Shown here: positions 36,093 to 48,039 of the stretch, one piece after another
How the letters are laid out: each line of letters begins with the position of its first letter
How positions within the stretch are numbered: position 1 is the first letter of the stretch
Assembly (NCBI GenBank): GCA_963573385.1
Contig: CAUYLG010022168.1
Span: 1 to 64,000 of the forward strand
Direction of reading: 5' to 3'
Source: Cacajao melanocephalus
Lineage: Eukaryota > Chordata > Mammalia > Primates > Pitheciidae
DNA: 64,000 nt
Notes under the pieces: model-generated
Databases searched by the model: none
Told to the model about the DNA's origin: nothing
The model's input: the letters and a program-made list of their open reading frames with translations, nothing else
Program-made: the position numbers and the translations under genes

Positions 36093-36545
36093 CTTTTAAA
36101 TATAAAAAGCAAGTTAATATTTTTTTTTAACTGGCAACATTTATGGACTACATTGAACATCACAGAAATTGAAAAAAATAAAGATGAGATGTTTATTTAT
36201 ATGCATTTAAATGAAGAAAAAAATAAATATTTCTGGTTCTCCAGTTTTCTTGAAGGTCTAGAGATGAGATGCATCATGTATAATATATGTTTGTGAAATA
36301 TGCATAATTTCTCCTTGTCTTCCCATGGAAGGCTGAGTAAGGACCTGGAGAACAATCAGACATATTCCTCAATTTCTTCCATGGGATTTTAATAAGTCCT
36401 GCTATTAATTAAATTTTAAGAAGTTTACATTTAGAAGATAACTGAGTTAAACTAAGTTAATTACATTCTTTAAAATTATGTAAATAACACATGAATATTA
36501 TCTCATTACAAAAAAGACAAAAAATAACACTTAAAAAAAGTTCTT
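36093..36545. other. Unassigned AT-rich interval
   Basis: Nothing recognised. Confidence 0.55.
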
Positions 36546-36674
36546 GGGCCAGGCTTAGTGGCTCACGCCTGTAATTCTAACACTTTGGGAGGCCAAGGTG
36601 AGATCACTTGAGCCCTGGGGTTTGAGACCAGCCTAAGCAACACGGAGAGATCTGTCTCTAAACTTAAAAAAAAA
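36546..36674 (+). mobile_element. Free left Alu monomer (FLAM-like)
   Basis: One left arm only: GGCCAGGCTTAGTGGCTCAC to GATCTGTCTCTAAACTT and an A9 tail. It has both a head and a tail, which argues for a free monomer rather than a truncated dimer. Confidence 0.88.
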
Positions 36675-37289
36675 GTCCTTCTCATCTCTTTCCACTCTCA
36701 GTTCCACTTGATTCTACAAAACTAGAAATGTTTGCTACCATATTAATGAGTAGGCATCAGATTTTTTTTCCTATGATGGTACATGTTCACATGTGTACCG
36801 AGTAGGAAAAATGTATATAGGCATGCATGTGTGTGTGTGTGTGTGCTGAGTGGCTATTTACATAAATAACCCCATATTCTCTATGTATTTTATTTTATAA
36901 GTGTTTTTGTGACTTTTTTCAAGTAACAGTATCTCTTCAGTATTTTATCAGTGTATATAGATAAAATTAAATCATTTTGAAGGTCAACACCATGATGTGC
37001 TGTCATATACTAATTTCTTGAAACATTCTGCGTTCTTGCCTGTTAGAATAGTTGCAATAGACCAACAATCTCTTCTCATATTAAATTAAGGACATTTTCT
37101 CAATTTGACTTTGGAGACCCATCCTCTATCATCTTTGAAATTTCCCTTAACTCTGTATTAGAAATACCTCTTTCTCTCTATGTGCAGCAGTCTTCTCTTG
37201 GAGTTTCTGAACTATGTATTTAATGCTAGAAGTTCTTAATGTTTTTAAATCTTTCCTTCTATAATTTCTGTTTCCTTCTTCTTGCAAAC
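36675..37289. other. Unassigned interval
   Basis: Short (GT)n at 36,829-36,844; otherwise nothing recognised. Confidence 0.55.
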
Positions 37290-37610
37290 ACATGGTAGGA
37301 ATAAACTCTTCAGGCTTTTTGAACTTAAATATGGATGTAGAACTTGCTTTGGCCAGTCATTTCTGGCAAACACTTTACAAGCCAATGGTGACCTTCGACA
37401 TTCTCTGCCTCATGCCAGATGATCCTAGAAGCAAGTGTTGAGATGGAACCTTCATTAACCTAGGTCACAGAGTGACAATGATAAACAAAGTACTAGCAAA
37501 ACTTTATTAAATTCGTAGCTTGGTAGATAAATAAATGTTTGTTGTTCTAAACTACTGAGTGTTGGTTATTTGTTATTTCAGCGTAACCTAGTTAAGCTTA
37601 ATTGATGCCA
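37290..37610 (+). mobile_element. MLT1-type LTR, 3' part
   Basis: TAAATATGGATGTAGAACTT, ATAAATAAATGTTTGTTGTT, CTAAACTACTGAGTGTTGGT and CAGCGTAACCTAG follow the MLT1 3' half, including its polyadenylation region. Confidence 0.72.
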
Positions 37611-37639
37611 CTACACATTCTTTGGTTTCCAACTTTACT

Positions 37640-38225
37640 TACTATCATAAGAAAACTTCTTAATTTAACTGTCTAGGCTGTATTTACTTTCTCAACTTTA
37701 TCTTTTTCCCATGACAGCCATTCTTCAATTCCCACTACTGCTCTAAAATTGCTTCTAATAGCGCTAATACCATTCATGTTTCCAAATTCAACGGTTAGTT
37801 CTCAGTCTCTGGCTTGACGTCTCAGGACCATTCACCATGGTGAACATTATTTTCTTTTCTTCCCTTCCAGAATACCGCATACTGATGATCTTCCTCTTAT
37901 CCACTAACCACACCATTTGAATCATCTTTGGCTTATCTCACACAATAGCCCTGAGTGAACTTTAAAACACATTAACTGTACCATATTGCTTTCTCACTCA
38001 AAATCTTCCAAAGTATCTGTAACATATTAACACTCACACTCTTTATTCTGTCCTAAAAATCGTGCATGATTTGGCATCCACCCACTAATATGTCTTCATT
38101 CCATTCCACTTCCCTCCCTACGCTCCAGCCACACACACCTTCCTTCTCTTTCAAATATGCCAAGATAGCAACCAAATTAGAGTCTTTGTACTAGTTTGTC
38201 CCTCTGCTTGGAATGATTTTAATGC
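37640..38225 (+). mobile_element. L2 LINE remnant
   Basis: Best matched from 37,970: CTTCCAAAGTATCTGTAACA, CATGATTTGGCATCCACCC, CTCCAGCCACACACACCTTC, CAAATATGCCAAGATAGCAA and CCCTCTGCTTGGAATG. The match to L2 stops abruptly at the start of the 38,232 hairpin. Confidence 0.7.
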
Positions 38226-38231
38226 ATCTAT

Positions 38232-38328
38232 TTCTATAGCTGGTGTGGTATGTGGTTTTTAAAGAAGGCTTCATATTCTGCTATTTTCATGTCTTCTTTA
38301 AAAACTGCATGCCATACTAGCTATGGAA
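38232..38328 (+). other. 38-bp inverted repeat (pre-miRNA-like hairpin)
   Basis: Two arms (38232-38269 and 38291-38328) pair at every one of 38 positions around a 21-base loop. Thirty-one are Watson-Crick and seven are G-T, so as a + strand RNA the stem is unbroken (G-U wobbles); the - strand would have seven A-C mismatches. The outer end of arm 2 joins MLT1 sequence directly, so arm 1 may be an inverted duplicate of MLT1 sequence. No transcript or processing evidence is visible. I do not recognise it as a known microRNA. Confidence 0.9.
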
Positions 38329-38520
38329 CATGAGCTTGGAAGTAGATCCTTCCTCAGTTGATCCTGGAGATGCGATTGCGGCGTTGGCCAATGTCTTGAT
38401 TCTAGCCTGTCATAGACCATGAAACAGAGAACACAGATAAATCATGCCTGGATTTCTGATCCACACAAACATTGAGATAATAAATATGTGTTGTTTTAAC
38501 CTTCTAAGTTTTAGCTTAAA
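38327..38520 (+). mobile_element. MLT1-type LTR, 3' part
   Basis: ACATGAGCTTGGAAGTAGAT, CAATGTCTTGATTCTAGCCT, GGATTTCTGATCCACACAAA and AATAAATATGTGTTGTTTTA follow the MLT1 3' half to its end. The 5' half is absent or replaced by the hairpin and L2. Confidence 0.82.
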
Positions 38521-38794
38521 CTTATTGAGGCCCAACTCAGATTTATTACTCAGATTAGATGACGAATATCATTGTCTTCTTCTCATGCACGTATCTACCT
38601 AAATATCGCATAATTAGAAATGCTCTCCTCTACAACTCAAGGTAAAATTGCTGCTTCAGCCTCACTAGCAAATATCTCAATTTGCTTTCTTTACAGCTTG
38701 TTGCTGTCTTATGAAAAAAACTGCTAGTGGTAACAAAATAGCTCTTCTCTCCTACTTCCTTATTAATAGGGCTGCTGGACACATGACTTAAACA

Positions 38795-38915
38795 CCTAAA
38801 CAAGATAAAAATAATATTAATATTAAACTCACATAGTTATTGTGAAGAAAAATAAGAATGCATACAAGGTTCCTGGTACATAGTAAAGGACTCGATAAAT
38901 GTTTTCTATCACTTG
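38795..38915 (+). mobile_element. MIR 3' fragment
   Basis: CACATAGTTATTGTGAAGAA, GTTCCTGGTACATAGTAAAG and GATAAATGTTTTCTATCA match the 3' end of MIR. Confidence 0.68.
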
Positions 38916-39611
38916 TGTATTTATTCCATTATTTATACTGTAGCACTGTCAGTTTCATTTGTTTTGGGACAAATGATTTTGAGTTCCTCCTGCTGCCAGA
39001 TGACTATCTTTGTGGACAGAATTCATTTAGGGTACCATAATGTCATGGACTTTTAGATCTAGAGGGGACACATAACAATCAACTGAAGTTAATATTCAGC
39101 AACCATTTATTGAGCAGCTATTCAGGATTTGGCTAGGAGTTAGATAAAGACTCCAAGTGGAGGAGGACATAAGTTACAAAGATAAGCATTCTGCTTTTAA
39201 AATACTGTAAATGGACTTAAAAGGCTTGACAAGTGCAGCTTCACCTCTACACCCCCATACCCTTAGAGCCAGTTGCCAATAGTAGGCTGTGTGCTTCCAG
39301 GCCCAGATGGGCCAGGCCATTTGACAATGGCCACTCTGTGGCTGTCCGCTGCTCATGTTCCCCATGGATGTGGGCCAGCAGCATCAAACATTGTCTTTAT
39401 GGATGCTGAGCACCTCAAACAAGAGATGACGCCAGCTTGCACAGAAAAAGGTCTGGCTAGGCCTTGCAACCAGATGGTTGCCTGCAGGCCCAGCTACATT
39501 TTTTTCTCCATTTAATTTCTGGTCTAAAAGTTACTGTTTCTAGTGGTGACTTGGGCACTGTAAATTTTGAGGCTTGTTGATGAGTTCTGAAAAGTACTGT
39601 GTAATAGATAT
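38916..39611. other. Unassigned interval
   Basis: ACCATTTATTGAGCAGCTAT near 39,103 resembles an antisense L2 or MIR3 tip but does not extend. A slightly GC-richer patch at 39,240-39,500 carries frames of 63-80 aa with no domain. Confidence 0.5.
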
Positions 39612-39765
39612 TATGAAATGCATTGAGCACTTAAATCCCAGACAGAGCGGTATTTTATAACATTATCTCATTTAATCATTGCATTAAATTTCTGATATTG
39701 GTGTTATTGTTATATCTACTTTACAGATAAGAAAATTGGGATTTGGAGACATAAAGGAAAAAGAT
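39612..39765 (-). mobile_element. MIR fragment
   Basis: Antisense MIR: CATTATCTCATTTAATCATT, a TACTTTACAGATAAGAAAAT block and GGAGACATAAAG. Confidence 0.68.
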
Positions 39766-40600
39766 TTAAAAACAATCCCTTGAAGGGAGGCTATGAGAAT
39801 GTTGTGAATATTTTCATTCTTAATAAAGTATAATTTAATATGTAGATTTTTTGTCCCTTAGAGCTGGTTGGTAAAGTATGAGTTAGAAACCAAATCTGAT
39901 AAAATTGCCTCTGGTATTTGACCAATCACATAAAAATGTTATGTAACGTGTGGTAGCATATAGTAGATACACAACAACACTGTAAATAGAATAGAAATGT
40001 TCTTTTTACTATTTAATCATTTAATGCAAAGCCAATACTTTTGATTAATTAAAGGTGAGTCTACAGACTGAAGTTTCTTATTGCTCTTTCATCATTAATA
40101 AGTACTCATGTTGCATCATCTAAGATTTCTTGTTTCCTTACAGAAGCAAAGGCCTTCATTAAGGCTTTAGTTTCCTTACTGAAGCAAACTCTTTTTTACG
40201 TTTTTATGATTGTCTTCTCTAATTGATTAAAACTTTCATATACCTAAAGCTACAATAATTTAAGCCAAATCCCTTTTATGACTTGTTTCCTGGAATATAC
40301 ACATGACTTCAGTTTCTCAATGTATGAACAGAAGAAAGTTTAAAGTTTAACATTCAATTGTAATAAATAGGTTTGGAAACAAATGCAACTTACTCTTAGA
40401 AATGGCACAGATGGCAACTTATCTGCAACATTACTTAAAGGAGACTGGTGCAGAGGGCATACCTCAGGTCACTTTTTATTCATCTTTAAGATATATTTCT
40501 TTCTATTGACATCAGCATCACTTGAACCGGAGTTTTGGATTTTTCTTTTTCTTTTTTCCTTCTTTTCTGTTCTTTTCATGAGTTTGAGTAAGATTTTCTT
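39766..40600. other. Unassigned AT-rich interval
   Basis: Nothing recognised. Confidence 0.55.
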
Positions 40601-40635
40601 TTTTTTTTTAATTATACTTTAAGTTCTGGGGTATA
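40601..40635 (-). mobile_element. Minimal L1 3'-tail insertion
   Basis: T10 followed by AATTATACTTTAAGTTCTGG reads, antisense, as the last ~25 bases of a primate L1 plus poly-A. Flanking TAAGA on both sides hints at a short target duplication, too short to prove it. Confidence 0.65.
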
Positions 40636-42574
40636 AGAACTTACCCTTTTCTATGTAAATCATGGCACTATGTATTGTCAACAGTAGTCATTTGTCTGGG
40701 GGCCGAGAGGATGAGTCTAATGAATACAAATTTTAAATATTAGTGTTTAAAGCTATCATACACTGGAAATTTTATAGTATTGCACAGTTTTGCATACTGT
40801 GAATAATCCTTCATGGAGAACCACACAATGAAAAATTTTTAAATGCTCTTGTTCCTCTGCTGACTGGCAACACAATTTGATGGATGTTGTTTAGTTATGT
40901 TCAGCCAATCAATATCATACAAGAGAATAAACTACTTACATTTGGATCTTCCCTCTTGGGGAATCTTCAAAGAATACATCTTTTTCAATGAAAGAGCCAG
41001 GAAGAGTAGTTTCTACATGAGAGTAGAGTTGTACTGTGCATTAAAGAGAAATGAAATAAAATGCTTTAATGAAGAAACACTGAACATTGTGGTCCGTGAA
41101 ACTGATAAACATCTTGAAGTTGGAATTGAGATTTCGATTTATGAGTCAACAGTTCCCAGAGGAAATGGCCTGTGGCTTGTGACCCACTTTCCTCAAGAGA
41201 CATCAACATGTGTTTGTATTAATTTGTCTTGATAGTCTCTTGACACTAGAAACTCTTTGTGGGAGTAGAAAACAGTTTACCTGTGTTAACCATGTGTGCC
41301 TCTCTCCTGCACCCCCAACCTTTTTTAGGCAAACCAGAATGAGATAGCTTCAGTTTTACAGTGATTACTAGACACCGAACAATTGAGGAAATAAAAAAAG
41401 TTCATAATTGGATTAACGTTTTAAATAGAGGATCTTTAAGGCTCTTGAAGATTTTATTGATACATTTTAGCGATCTTTTGGCAGTTATTTTCATTTAAGT
41501 TATATTGTTGAAATGCCCATTTCACAGATTGCAAAATATGTCTCATGGTTGGACCATGAACACAAAGGAGTACTACGAATATTGGATTATCTTAGAGATA
41601 GTTTTCTTGGCCTTTATTGCAAAGCCTATTTACAAATATTTGTCTAAGTCATAATATTGTAGATGTATAATGAACGCATGATTTTGACTGCTTTTTAGCC
41701 AAGTTACTAAATTGTAATCATCAATATATACTACAGTTCTACCTTTATATAAACCAGCTGGGTCAAATTTCAACTCTTCGCTAAAGTCAGTGTCAGAAAA
41801 TATTAACAATGGGCAGTGATATAACCAAACAACAGCAAAAACAAGAAAGTTGGGAAAGGCTAAAATCTGGATTTTTAATATGTTCTACAATGAAGCAGTA
41901 AAAAAATCTATAATTAACCTTATATTTTATTCTGGCAAATAAGCCACATCCCAAGTTAAAACAAAACAGAACAAAACACAAAGTGAATGAAAACAACAGT
42001 CAAAGATCTCACTATATTATTTTTCAAGTAGTTGAAAAACCACCATTCAAGTGTCTTAAGCAATAAATGGACGCATTATTATAAGATTATGCCCTTATTC
42101 AAGTGCATATAAAGGGCATATTCCATGCATGCTGCACCAACTTTTTTCTCCTAAGAGGTGGTCATTCCTTTCATCTATCCTCCTTCCTATTTTGGGTTCA
42201 TCCTCAGGCAAGTAGCAAGACGATTGTAGAAGTTTCAGACATTGCTTCCAAGGAGAAAACCATTAAAAGGCAGGAAGAGACGTAGGGTTTTGCATGTGTT
42301 CCTTTATGTGGGTGAGAAAGCATTATACACAAGCCCTCCAACAGCCTTTTTTTCTATTTTATCGGCCAGAATTAGACCACATGTTTACTCTTTAATCAGT
42401 TGTCGATGGGAGATATTGGGTTCCAAACGTTGCCTTAGACAAATCAGGAGTGACCTGTGACCTAAAGATGTTGCCATATTCACATGGAGGGGGATCAATG
42501 TGCAGGGAGCAGGTGAACATGCAAAAAATAATGTGAACCTGTGGATAACTGAGGGCCCACTTTATTATTCCATT
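40636..42574. other. Unassigned interval
   Basis: Includes an ATG-initiated 111-aa frame (40897-41232, +) with no recognisable domain, probably chance. No repeat recognised. Confidence 0.5.
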
Positions 42575-42665
42575 TTATATAAGTGACTTGAGCTTCCATG
42601 TATTGCTGGTATTTATGAGGGGTTCTGGAACAAATCCCTGGTGAATATACAAGGCCAATTGTAAG
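42575..42665. mobile_element. MER2 (Tigger) terminal fragment
   Basis: ATATAAGTGACTTGAGCTTC, GAGGGGTTCTGGAACAAATC and a CCAATTG end before TA match the right end of the MER2 copy at 58.4-58.7 kb. Confidence 0.75.
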
Positions 42666-44254
42666 TTTTACTTATTCTTCAAGTGGTTTAATTGTTGGCT
42701 TTCCAGCTTTCTTTTCTCGTGTGAAGTCTTCTTTAAGTATCAGAGAAAATTAAAATGGTTGGCTTAGAATAGACTCCAGTTCACAGGAACTACAGTATAA
42801 GCAATGAACTGGTTTCTCACAATTCTATTGCTAAACAGGAGAAGCTGGGTGCGCTAAATGAGTCTAACTTATTCATGATCTGCAGGATTTCTTCAGAACT
42901 GCTCTCTTAAAGGCCTAACTAACTGGCTCTGAGGATAATGATTTCATTCTCAAACGTAATCACCAATTTCTAACTTTTGAAGGCTCTCTTCAGTGATTTA
43001 ACTATCAATAGAAACCAAACAAAGATGCATAGATTTTAGTGGTAGGTATTTCTGAGGAATGGAGAAGGCATTATGTACTGGGTGGTTCAACAAGATTGGG
43101 AAGGATTTAAACCTTCTTGTAAAGAACATTTACATATTAATATTACATCACATGTTATAGCTTGGAACTAGGTTCCCTGAGACAAAACCTGTCTGTGTTA
43201 GTGTTTATTCTGTGATATATTTATATTCCTATTAGAAAAAATTATATGCATTCACTAATGCCAAAATTTCATAATGGAGGTCTGAATTAAACGCCACCAT
43301 CTTAGTCCACATTATGAGATAGTATACAATGGTAGATGTTTGGCCCATTTTTGTTGTAGATATTTATTCTCATTCAGCAAATACCAATTGAAATGGATTA
43401 AACTTTTTATGACAATAAATCAATCATCATTTATTTAAAAATAATAAGACATCACTATATGTGCCAGTCAGGATAGACTCATTATAACAGTTGGTTATAT
43501 TTCTGTCTTGTTTGACTTGAAAGTAATGAAACATTATAGCTACATTTGCGTTTCCTTTTGTGTCTTTCTACCAATCCCATTTGCCTCCGTTTCTAGAAGA
43601 AATCACTCGTAAGACTTTGGTATGAATCCTTTCTGGTCATTTAAAATATATTTGATTGAAAATATTTCACACAAATTTCTTGATGAACAAATTATGCTCT
43701 GTGTTTGTTTGATTGTTTTAATGACAGTGCAGCTGTCATGAGAACGCGCCTCATAGATTTCCTCCTACAAGGAGAGTAATTGTCTAAGAGGTTCGAGTGC
43801 TGCACTGTGAAATTCATTGTGGTGTTTGTGCCGAGGCCAAGTCTGCCACCAGATGCTTCCTGCCAATGAATGGGTGCTAAGAAGACACGAAAGCAGCCTT
43901 GCTCTTGAGACATGTCTGCGAATTTTCTATCAAGGACTTCCCATTGACTTTCTTGAACCTTCCTTAGACAAGCAGGGAGTGTAAGTATCTTCCATTCAAA
44001 CTTCTCTCCCTCCTGCACAGTGTCAGACTAGCATTACAGTCGGATGACTTTCCTAGTTTTTGTCAGCTCCGTTTTAATTTCTCTTCATATGGACATTTCC
44101 TCTTATAATATCCCTGGAGTGTTTTATTCTCTCTTGGTGACTGTTTCTTGCATAACCGGTACTAACAGAGATGGTCTTATACTAGGAGAAGCCTACTCCA
44201 ATTAAATGAGTTAGTATATTAATATTATTATTATTTTTGCTATCTAGTAACTTC
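42666..44254. other. Unassigned interval
   Basis: A 108-aa antisense frame (43692-44018) has no recognisable domain. Nothing else seen. Confidence 0.5.
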
Positions 44255-44760
44255 TATATAGATCTACTTCATTTTTTAAAATTGACCTACAGGATTCAGT
44301 TTTATCAATATATCACAGCTGACTCATCTATTCCCTTATTGATGGGTATTTATCTTGTTTTGATTTTCTTGCTACTATACAAGATGCTTCAATGAACACA
44401 CTGTGCGTGTCATATTGTGCACATAAGCAAGAGTAATTCTCGTTATAAATCTAGAATTGGAATTACTGGATCAGAGTATATAATACACGATCAATTTTTC
44501 TATATGCAACCATGTTTCTTAATATAAGAACATTAGATAGAATGAATTTATGTTTCCACTGGTAGAGTATGGATTACTCTTCCTCTCTATTCTGGCCAAC
44601 ACTTAATATTATGAGATTGTTTAATTTCCTGATGTTCTTATTTAATGCTTTAGTATACATTTCTCTTATTCTAATGAGTTGAACATCTTTTCATATGTTT
44701 ACTGAAATTTCTCAGTTCCTATGATGCCACATGTACTGTTTTATTTATGAATTTATAAAC
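44255..44760 (-). mobile_element. L1M-type LINE, ORF2/3' remnant
   Basis: Antisense L1: TTATTGATGGGTATTTATCT, AGATGCTTCAATGAACACAC, GAATTGGAATTACTGGATCA, CCACTGGTAGAGTATGGA, TCTGGCCAACACTTAATATT and TTGAACATCTTTTCATATGT keep the order of ancient L1 ORF2 sequence. It may extend to about 45,080. Confidence 0.75.
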
Positions 44761-45939
44761 TTAAATTGTAATATGGCTCAGTGTATAGTACAGAAAGAAA
44801 TTAATTTTGCATCACCATGGGGAAACCATTATCCACCATCTATTTGAATTCTTTCAATTAACTAATTTTTACTAATACCTCATGAGTGTCTTTTAATATA
44901 GAAGAATTCTAAGCTCTAACAAATAGTCCTGTAAAGTACTTCTCTCTATTCAGTAATCCTCAATATTTAAAATTCCTATATTCATATTTATAATCACACG
45001 CTGGTAAGCTCTTTCAAGCAATTTGTTTTCTTCTTAGAGTTTAAATATTTTTTTCAATGTGCTTTAAATTTATATATTTAATATTCCTATTCCAAATTTG
45101 AGGTCACCAAAACCATGTCTAGAAGTTTCCATTTGTTCAAAGATAGGATTTACTGAGATACCTTCTTTACATTTTTATTATTTCTCAGTTGTTTTTGTTG
45201 TAATTTCCAAATAACATATTAAAGAAGAAACTATTTTGATGCTTAATTGCAACTGGACCACATCCCAGATATATTGATATGCCAGTGAGGGCACTTTTAT
45301 GTAACCAAACCCACTTGAGCCAATTTAAAGAAAATGGGAGAAAGTTGATATATTCTTCTATGTCATGTAAACAAAAGATAGGAATGCATTAGAAACCTAA
45401 ACTGAAGGAATCAAATGCTAAAGGAACACTCTTTCTGCCTTTGATGTCTGTTTATTTCCTTGAATCTATCTCATTTTTCATCCTGGTAACATTCTTTTTC
45501 CAAGACCACATGTTGGAAATGTAGCTTCAGAGTTTTTCTATTGCTTGTCCACCCACCAGGAGAACAACTGTATTGACTTTCCATCTTTCAGTTTCCAGGG
45601 AAGAAATTTCAAGAGCTCATTTTGGGTTAGCTGCCCACTCCCAGTCAGTAGACTGTATTTAGTGTGAAAGAGATGTTTTATATAGACATGGCTGCTTCAT
45701 ATGTACCAACATGGGATGAAGAATACCAGTCACAGACTAGAGTGGGAATTGTTCCCATACATAAGGTAGGGCTCGATAATCAGTGTAATAGATGTTCCTT
45801 ATAGCTGGCGAATGTGGAATAATAAGATTTTACTAAACACGTACTTTGCATTCACCATTTAGCTTGATCTTTGACTGAGGGGACTGAAACTTGAGGCTAT
45901 TGATACTTCCAGCAGTTAATATGAAAGTATCATGTAATT
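44761..45939. other. Unassigned interval
   Basis: The first 300 bases could be further decayed L1M. The rest shows no family I can name. Confidence 0.45.
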
Positions 45940-46010
45940 TCTGCTATGCGTCAGGCAATATGGCAGACTCTTTACATGTTACCTCATTAAACACAATAAA
46001 CCAAAGGGTG
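45940..46010 (-). mobile_element. MIR fragment
   Basis: CTGCTATGCGTCAGGCAATA, CTCTTTACATGTTACCTC and ATTAAACACAATAA match antisense MIR 3' sequence. Confidence 0.55.
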
Positions 46011-46430
46011 GCATTGTAATACTCTGTGGCAGCCCTGGACATGCACTGCTCAGATTGCCCTTCCAGAAAACCAGCAGCAGGTAGCATTGCTGATTGACAA
46101 CTTCTAGTTGCTACTCCCTTTGAATTCACTCCTGCGTTCATATCAGCCCATCTTTTTCTTGCAAGATGTGACTGCTTGCTCTCAGCCACAGACTAAGCCC
46201 CTCAGGGACACCGGAATTGGATGATTCCTGCCTTCTGCAGGGTTCTTTCAATGGACAAGTTTAGCTCAGGGATTCCCCTTCAGCTGTAAGACTTTTTCTT
46301 TTAGTATTTTGCTGTGGTCTAAGCTCTTCATACATAATTCTTCTGTTTCTTCTTTCATAGATGCCAGACCTCCATTGCAGTCTGAAGTTTCTACTTACTT
46401 TTGTCCTATCTCTCTTTATCTGTCACATGT
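46011..46430. other. Unassigned interval, perhaps LTR-derived
   Basis: CTGGACATGCACTGCTCAGA and the GGTGTCTGCTTCTTAGAAGA phrase found beyond the next Alu (46,933) could belong to one LTR split by that Alu. I cannot name it. Confidence 0.4.
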
Positions 46431-46617
46431 GTCTTTTTTTCTTTTATTTTCTATTTTCTCTTCCTTCCTTCCTTCTTCTCTCTTGCTGTCTTGCTTTTCT
46501 TTCCTTCCCTCCCTCCCTCCCTCCCTCCTTCCTTTCTTCCTCCTTCCTTCCTTTCTCCCTCCCCTCCCCTCCCCTCCCCTCTCCTCCCCTTCCCTTCCCT
46601 TCCTCCTTTCCTCTTGC
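46431..46617. repeat. Polypyrimidine (CTTT/CCTT/CCCCT)n tract
   Basis: About 185 bases almost free of purines on the + strand, passing from TTTC/TTCC to CCTC and CCCCT units. It is continuous with the tail of the adjacent antisense Alu, so it is an expanded and mutated poly-A. C-runs at 46561-46590 give a G4 motif on the - strand. The 80-116 aa Ser/Pro/Leu frames across it are artefacts. Confidence 0.93.
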
Positions 46618-46888
46618 TAAGTCGTTCAGGCTGGAATGCAGTGATGTGATCTTGTGGCATTGCTACCTCTGCCTCCTGGGTTCAAGTGATTCTCCTGCCT
46701 TAGCCTCCTGAGTAGCTGGTATTATGGGGGCATGCCACCACATCCAGCTGATTTTTGTATTTTTGGTAGAGACAGTGTTTCAGCATGTTGGCCAGGCTAG
46801 TCTCGAACAGTCCTGACCTCAGATTATCTGCCTGACTTGGCCTCCCAAAGTGCTGGGATTACAGATGTGAGACACCACTCTTGTCCAA
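46618..46888 (-). mobile_element. Alu, nearly full length
   Basis: Antisense Alu from AGTCGTTCAGGCTGGAATGC to GTGAGACACCACTCTTGTCC. Its tail is the polypyrimidine tract. Confidence 0.94.
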
Positions 46889-46984
46889 CAGGTGTTTTTC
46901 TTCATAAATATTTTGCATATTTAATTCTGTTTTGGTGTCTGCTTCTTAGAAGACCGAAACTGACACATACCTATTTTATTAATT

Positions 46985-47110
46985 ATTTATTGAGAAACTA
47001 AATAACTTTCCCAAGGTTATATATATATTGCTAGTAAATGCTAAGTGCCAAAATTAAACATAGGTCTTTGTGACGTGAAAGTTTATATTCTTTCCACTGT
47101 ATCATGATGC
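46985..47110 (-). mobile_element. MIR fragment
   Basis: AACTTTCCCAAGGTTATATA, TGCTAGTAAATGCTAAGTGC and ATAGGTCTTTGTGACG follow antisense MIR core. Confidence 0.5.
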
Positions 47111-47339
47111 GTTCCACTATATATTCACATTTTATGAGAATGTAATCATTAATTTAATGTGCAAGGATTTAGAATAATGTATGGCACATAAAAAGCAGTA
47201 TGTAACTGTTATTATTCTTTTGATTTTTGCCATTGTTCACATGTTGTAGAAAATTTAGAAAGTAGCTCAGCATAGCAAATTCTGATAAACGTATGTGATA
47301 GATTTTAAAACTGGACATTCATTCTTTCTTTCTTGCATT

Positions 47340-47790
47340 TACCCCTTTGCAGTGTGACAGTGCATGTCGTTTTGTTTTAAACCCTTGGAATCAGGATTGG
47401 ACATGTGACTTTATTTGGCCAAAGAGACATTGATAAACATGATACAAACAAAGTCATTAAAAAGTACTTACATTTGGAGATTGTTTTCTAGTAGCCCTGG
47501 AGATCTTTCTACCACCTTGTATAAAAGTCCAAGCTAGACTGCTTCAGGATAAAAGGTCCTATGGAATAGAGCAAAATTATTGATTCTAAAGACCTCTCCT
47601 AGATCAAACAGCTCCCAGATCACCTGGTAAATTGTTACAGATGCATGTGTCAGAATAGCCAAGATCCACAGAAAAATAATCCACCTGAGCCCAGACCAAA
47701 TGACTGGACACAGAATTAGCGGATAAACAAATGGTGTTGTTTGAGGGTATAAATTCTGAAGTGGTTTGTTATCCAGCAAAATTTAACTGT
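47340..47790 (+). mobile_element. MLT1-type LTR
   Basis: The 3' end is clear: CATGTGTCAGAATAGCCAAG, ACAAATGGTGTTGTTTGAGG and AGTGGTTTGTTATCCAGCAA. Upstream blocks (GGATTGGACATGTGACTTTA) are consistent with the same LTR. Confidence 0.72.
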
Positions 47791-48039
47791 GACCATAGAT
47801 GCAGAAAGAAAAACTATTTGTAGTGGTCACTCTTGGTTCCCTTTTCAGTGGCTGTTCCTTCTCTCTTTCTTATTACCATTAGAGTAATTGGACCTATAGC
47901 TTCATGAAGCTTTCTCCAGTTGCAGCTGGGTAAACGTTGATTCGTATAAAGGTAATCATAATGTCATTTATTTTGCTAATGACTAAGCAGCAGGTATAAT
48001 GCTGACAAATGAGTCACCTGGAAATTCTGGAGGGGCTTC

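Noticed and set aside
40897..41232. ATG-initiated 111-aa frame on the + strand
   Set aside because: No domain, no splice or poly-A context, and frames of this length are expected by chance in 64 kb.
43692..44018. 108-aa antisense frame
   Set aside because: No recognisable domain and no supporting context.
46309..46711. Overlapping Ser/Pro/Leu-rich frames of 80-116 aa
   Set aside because: Translations of the polypyrimidine tract and the adjoining Alu.
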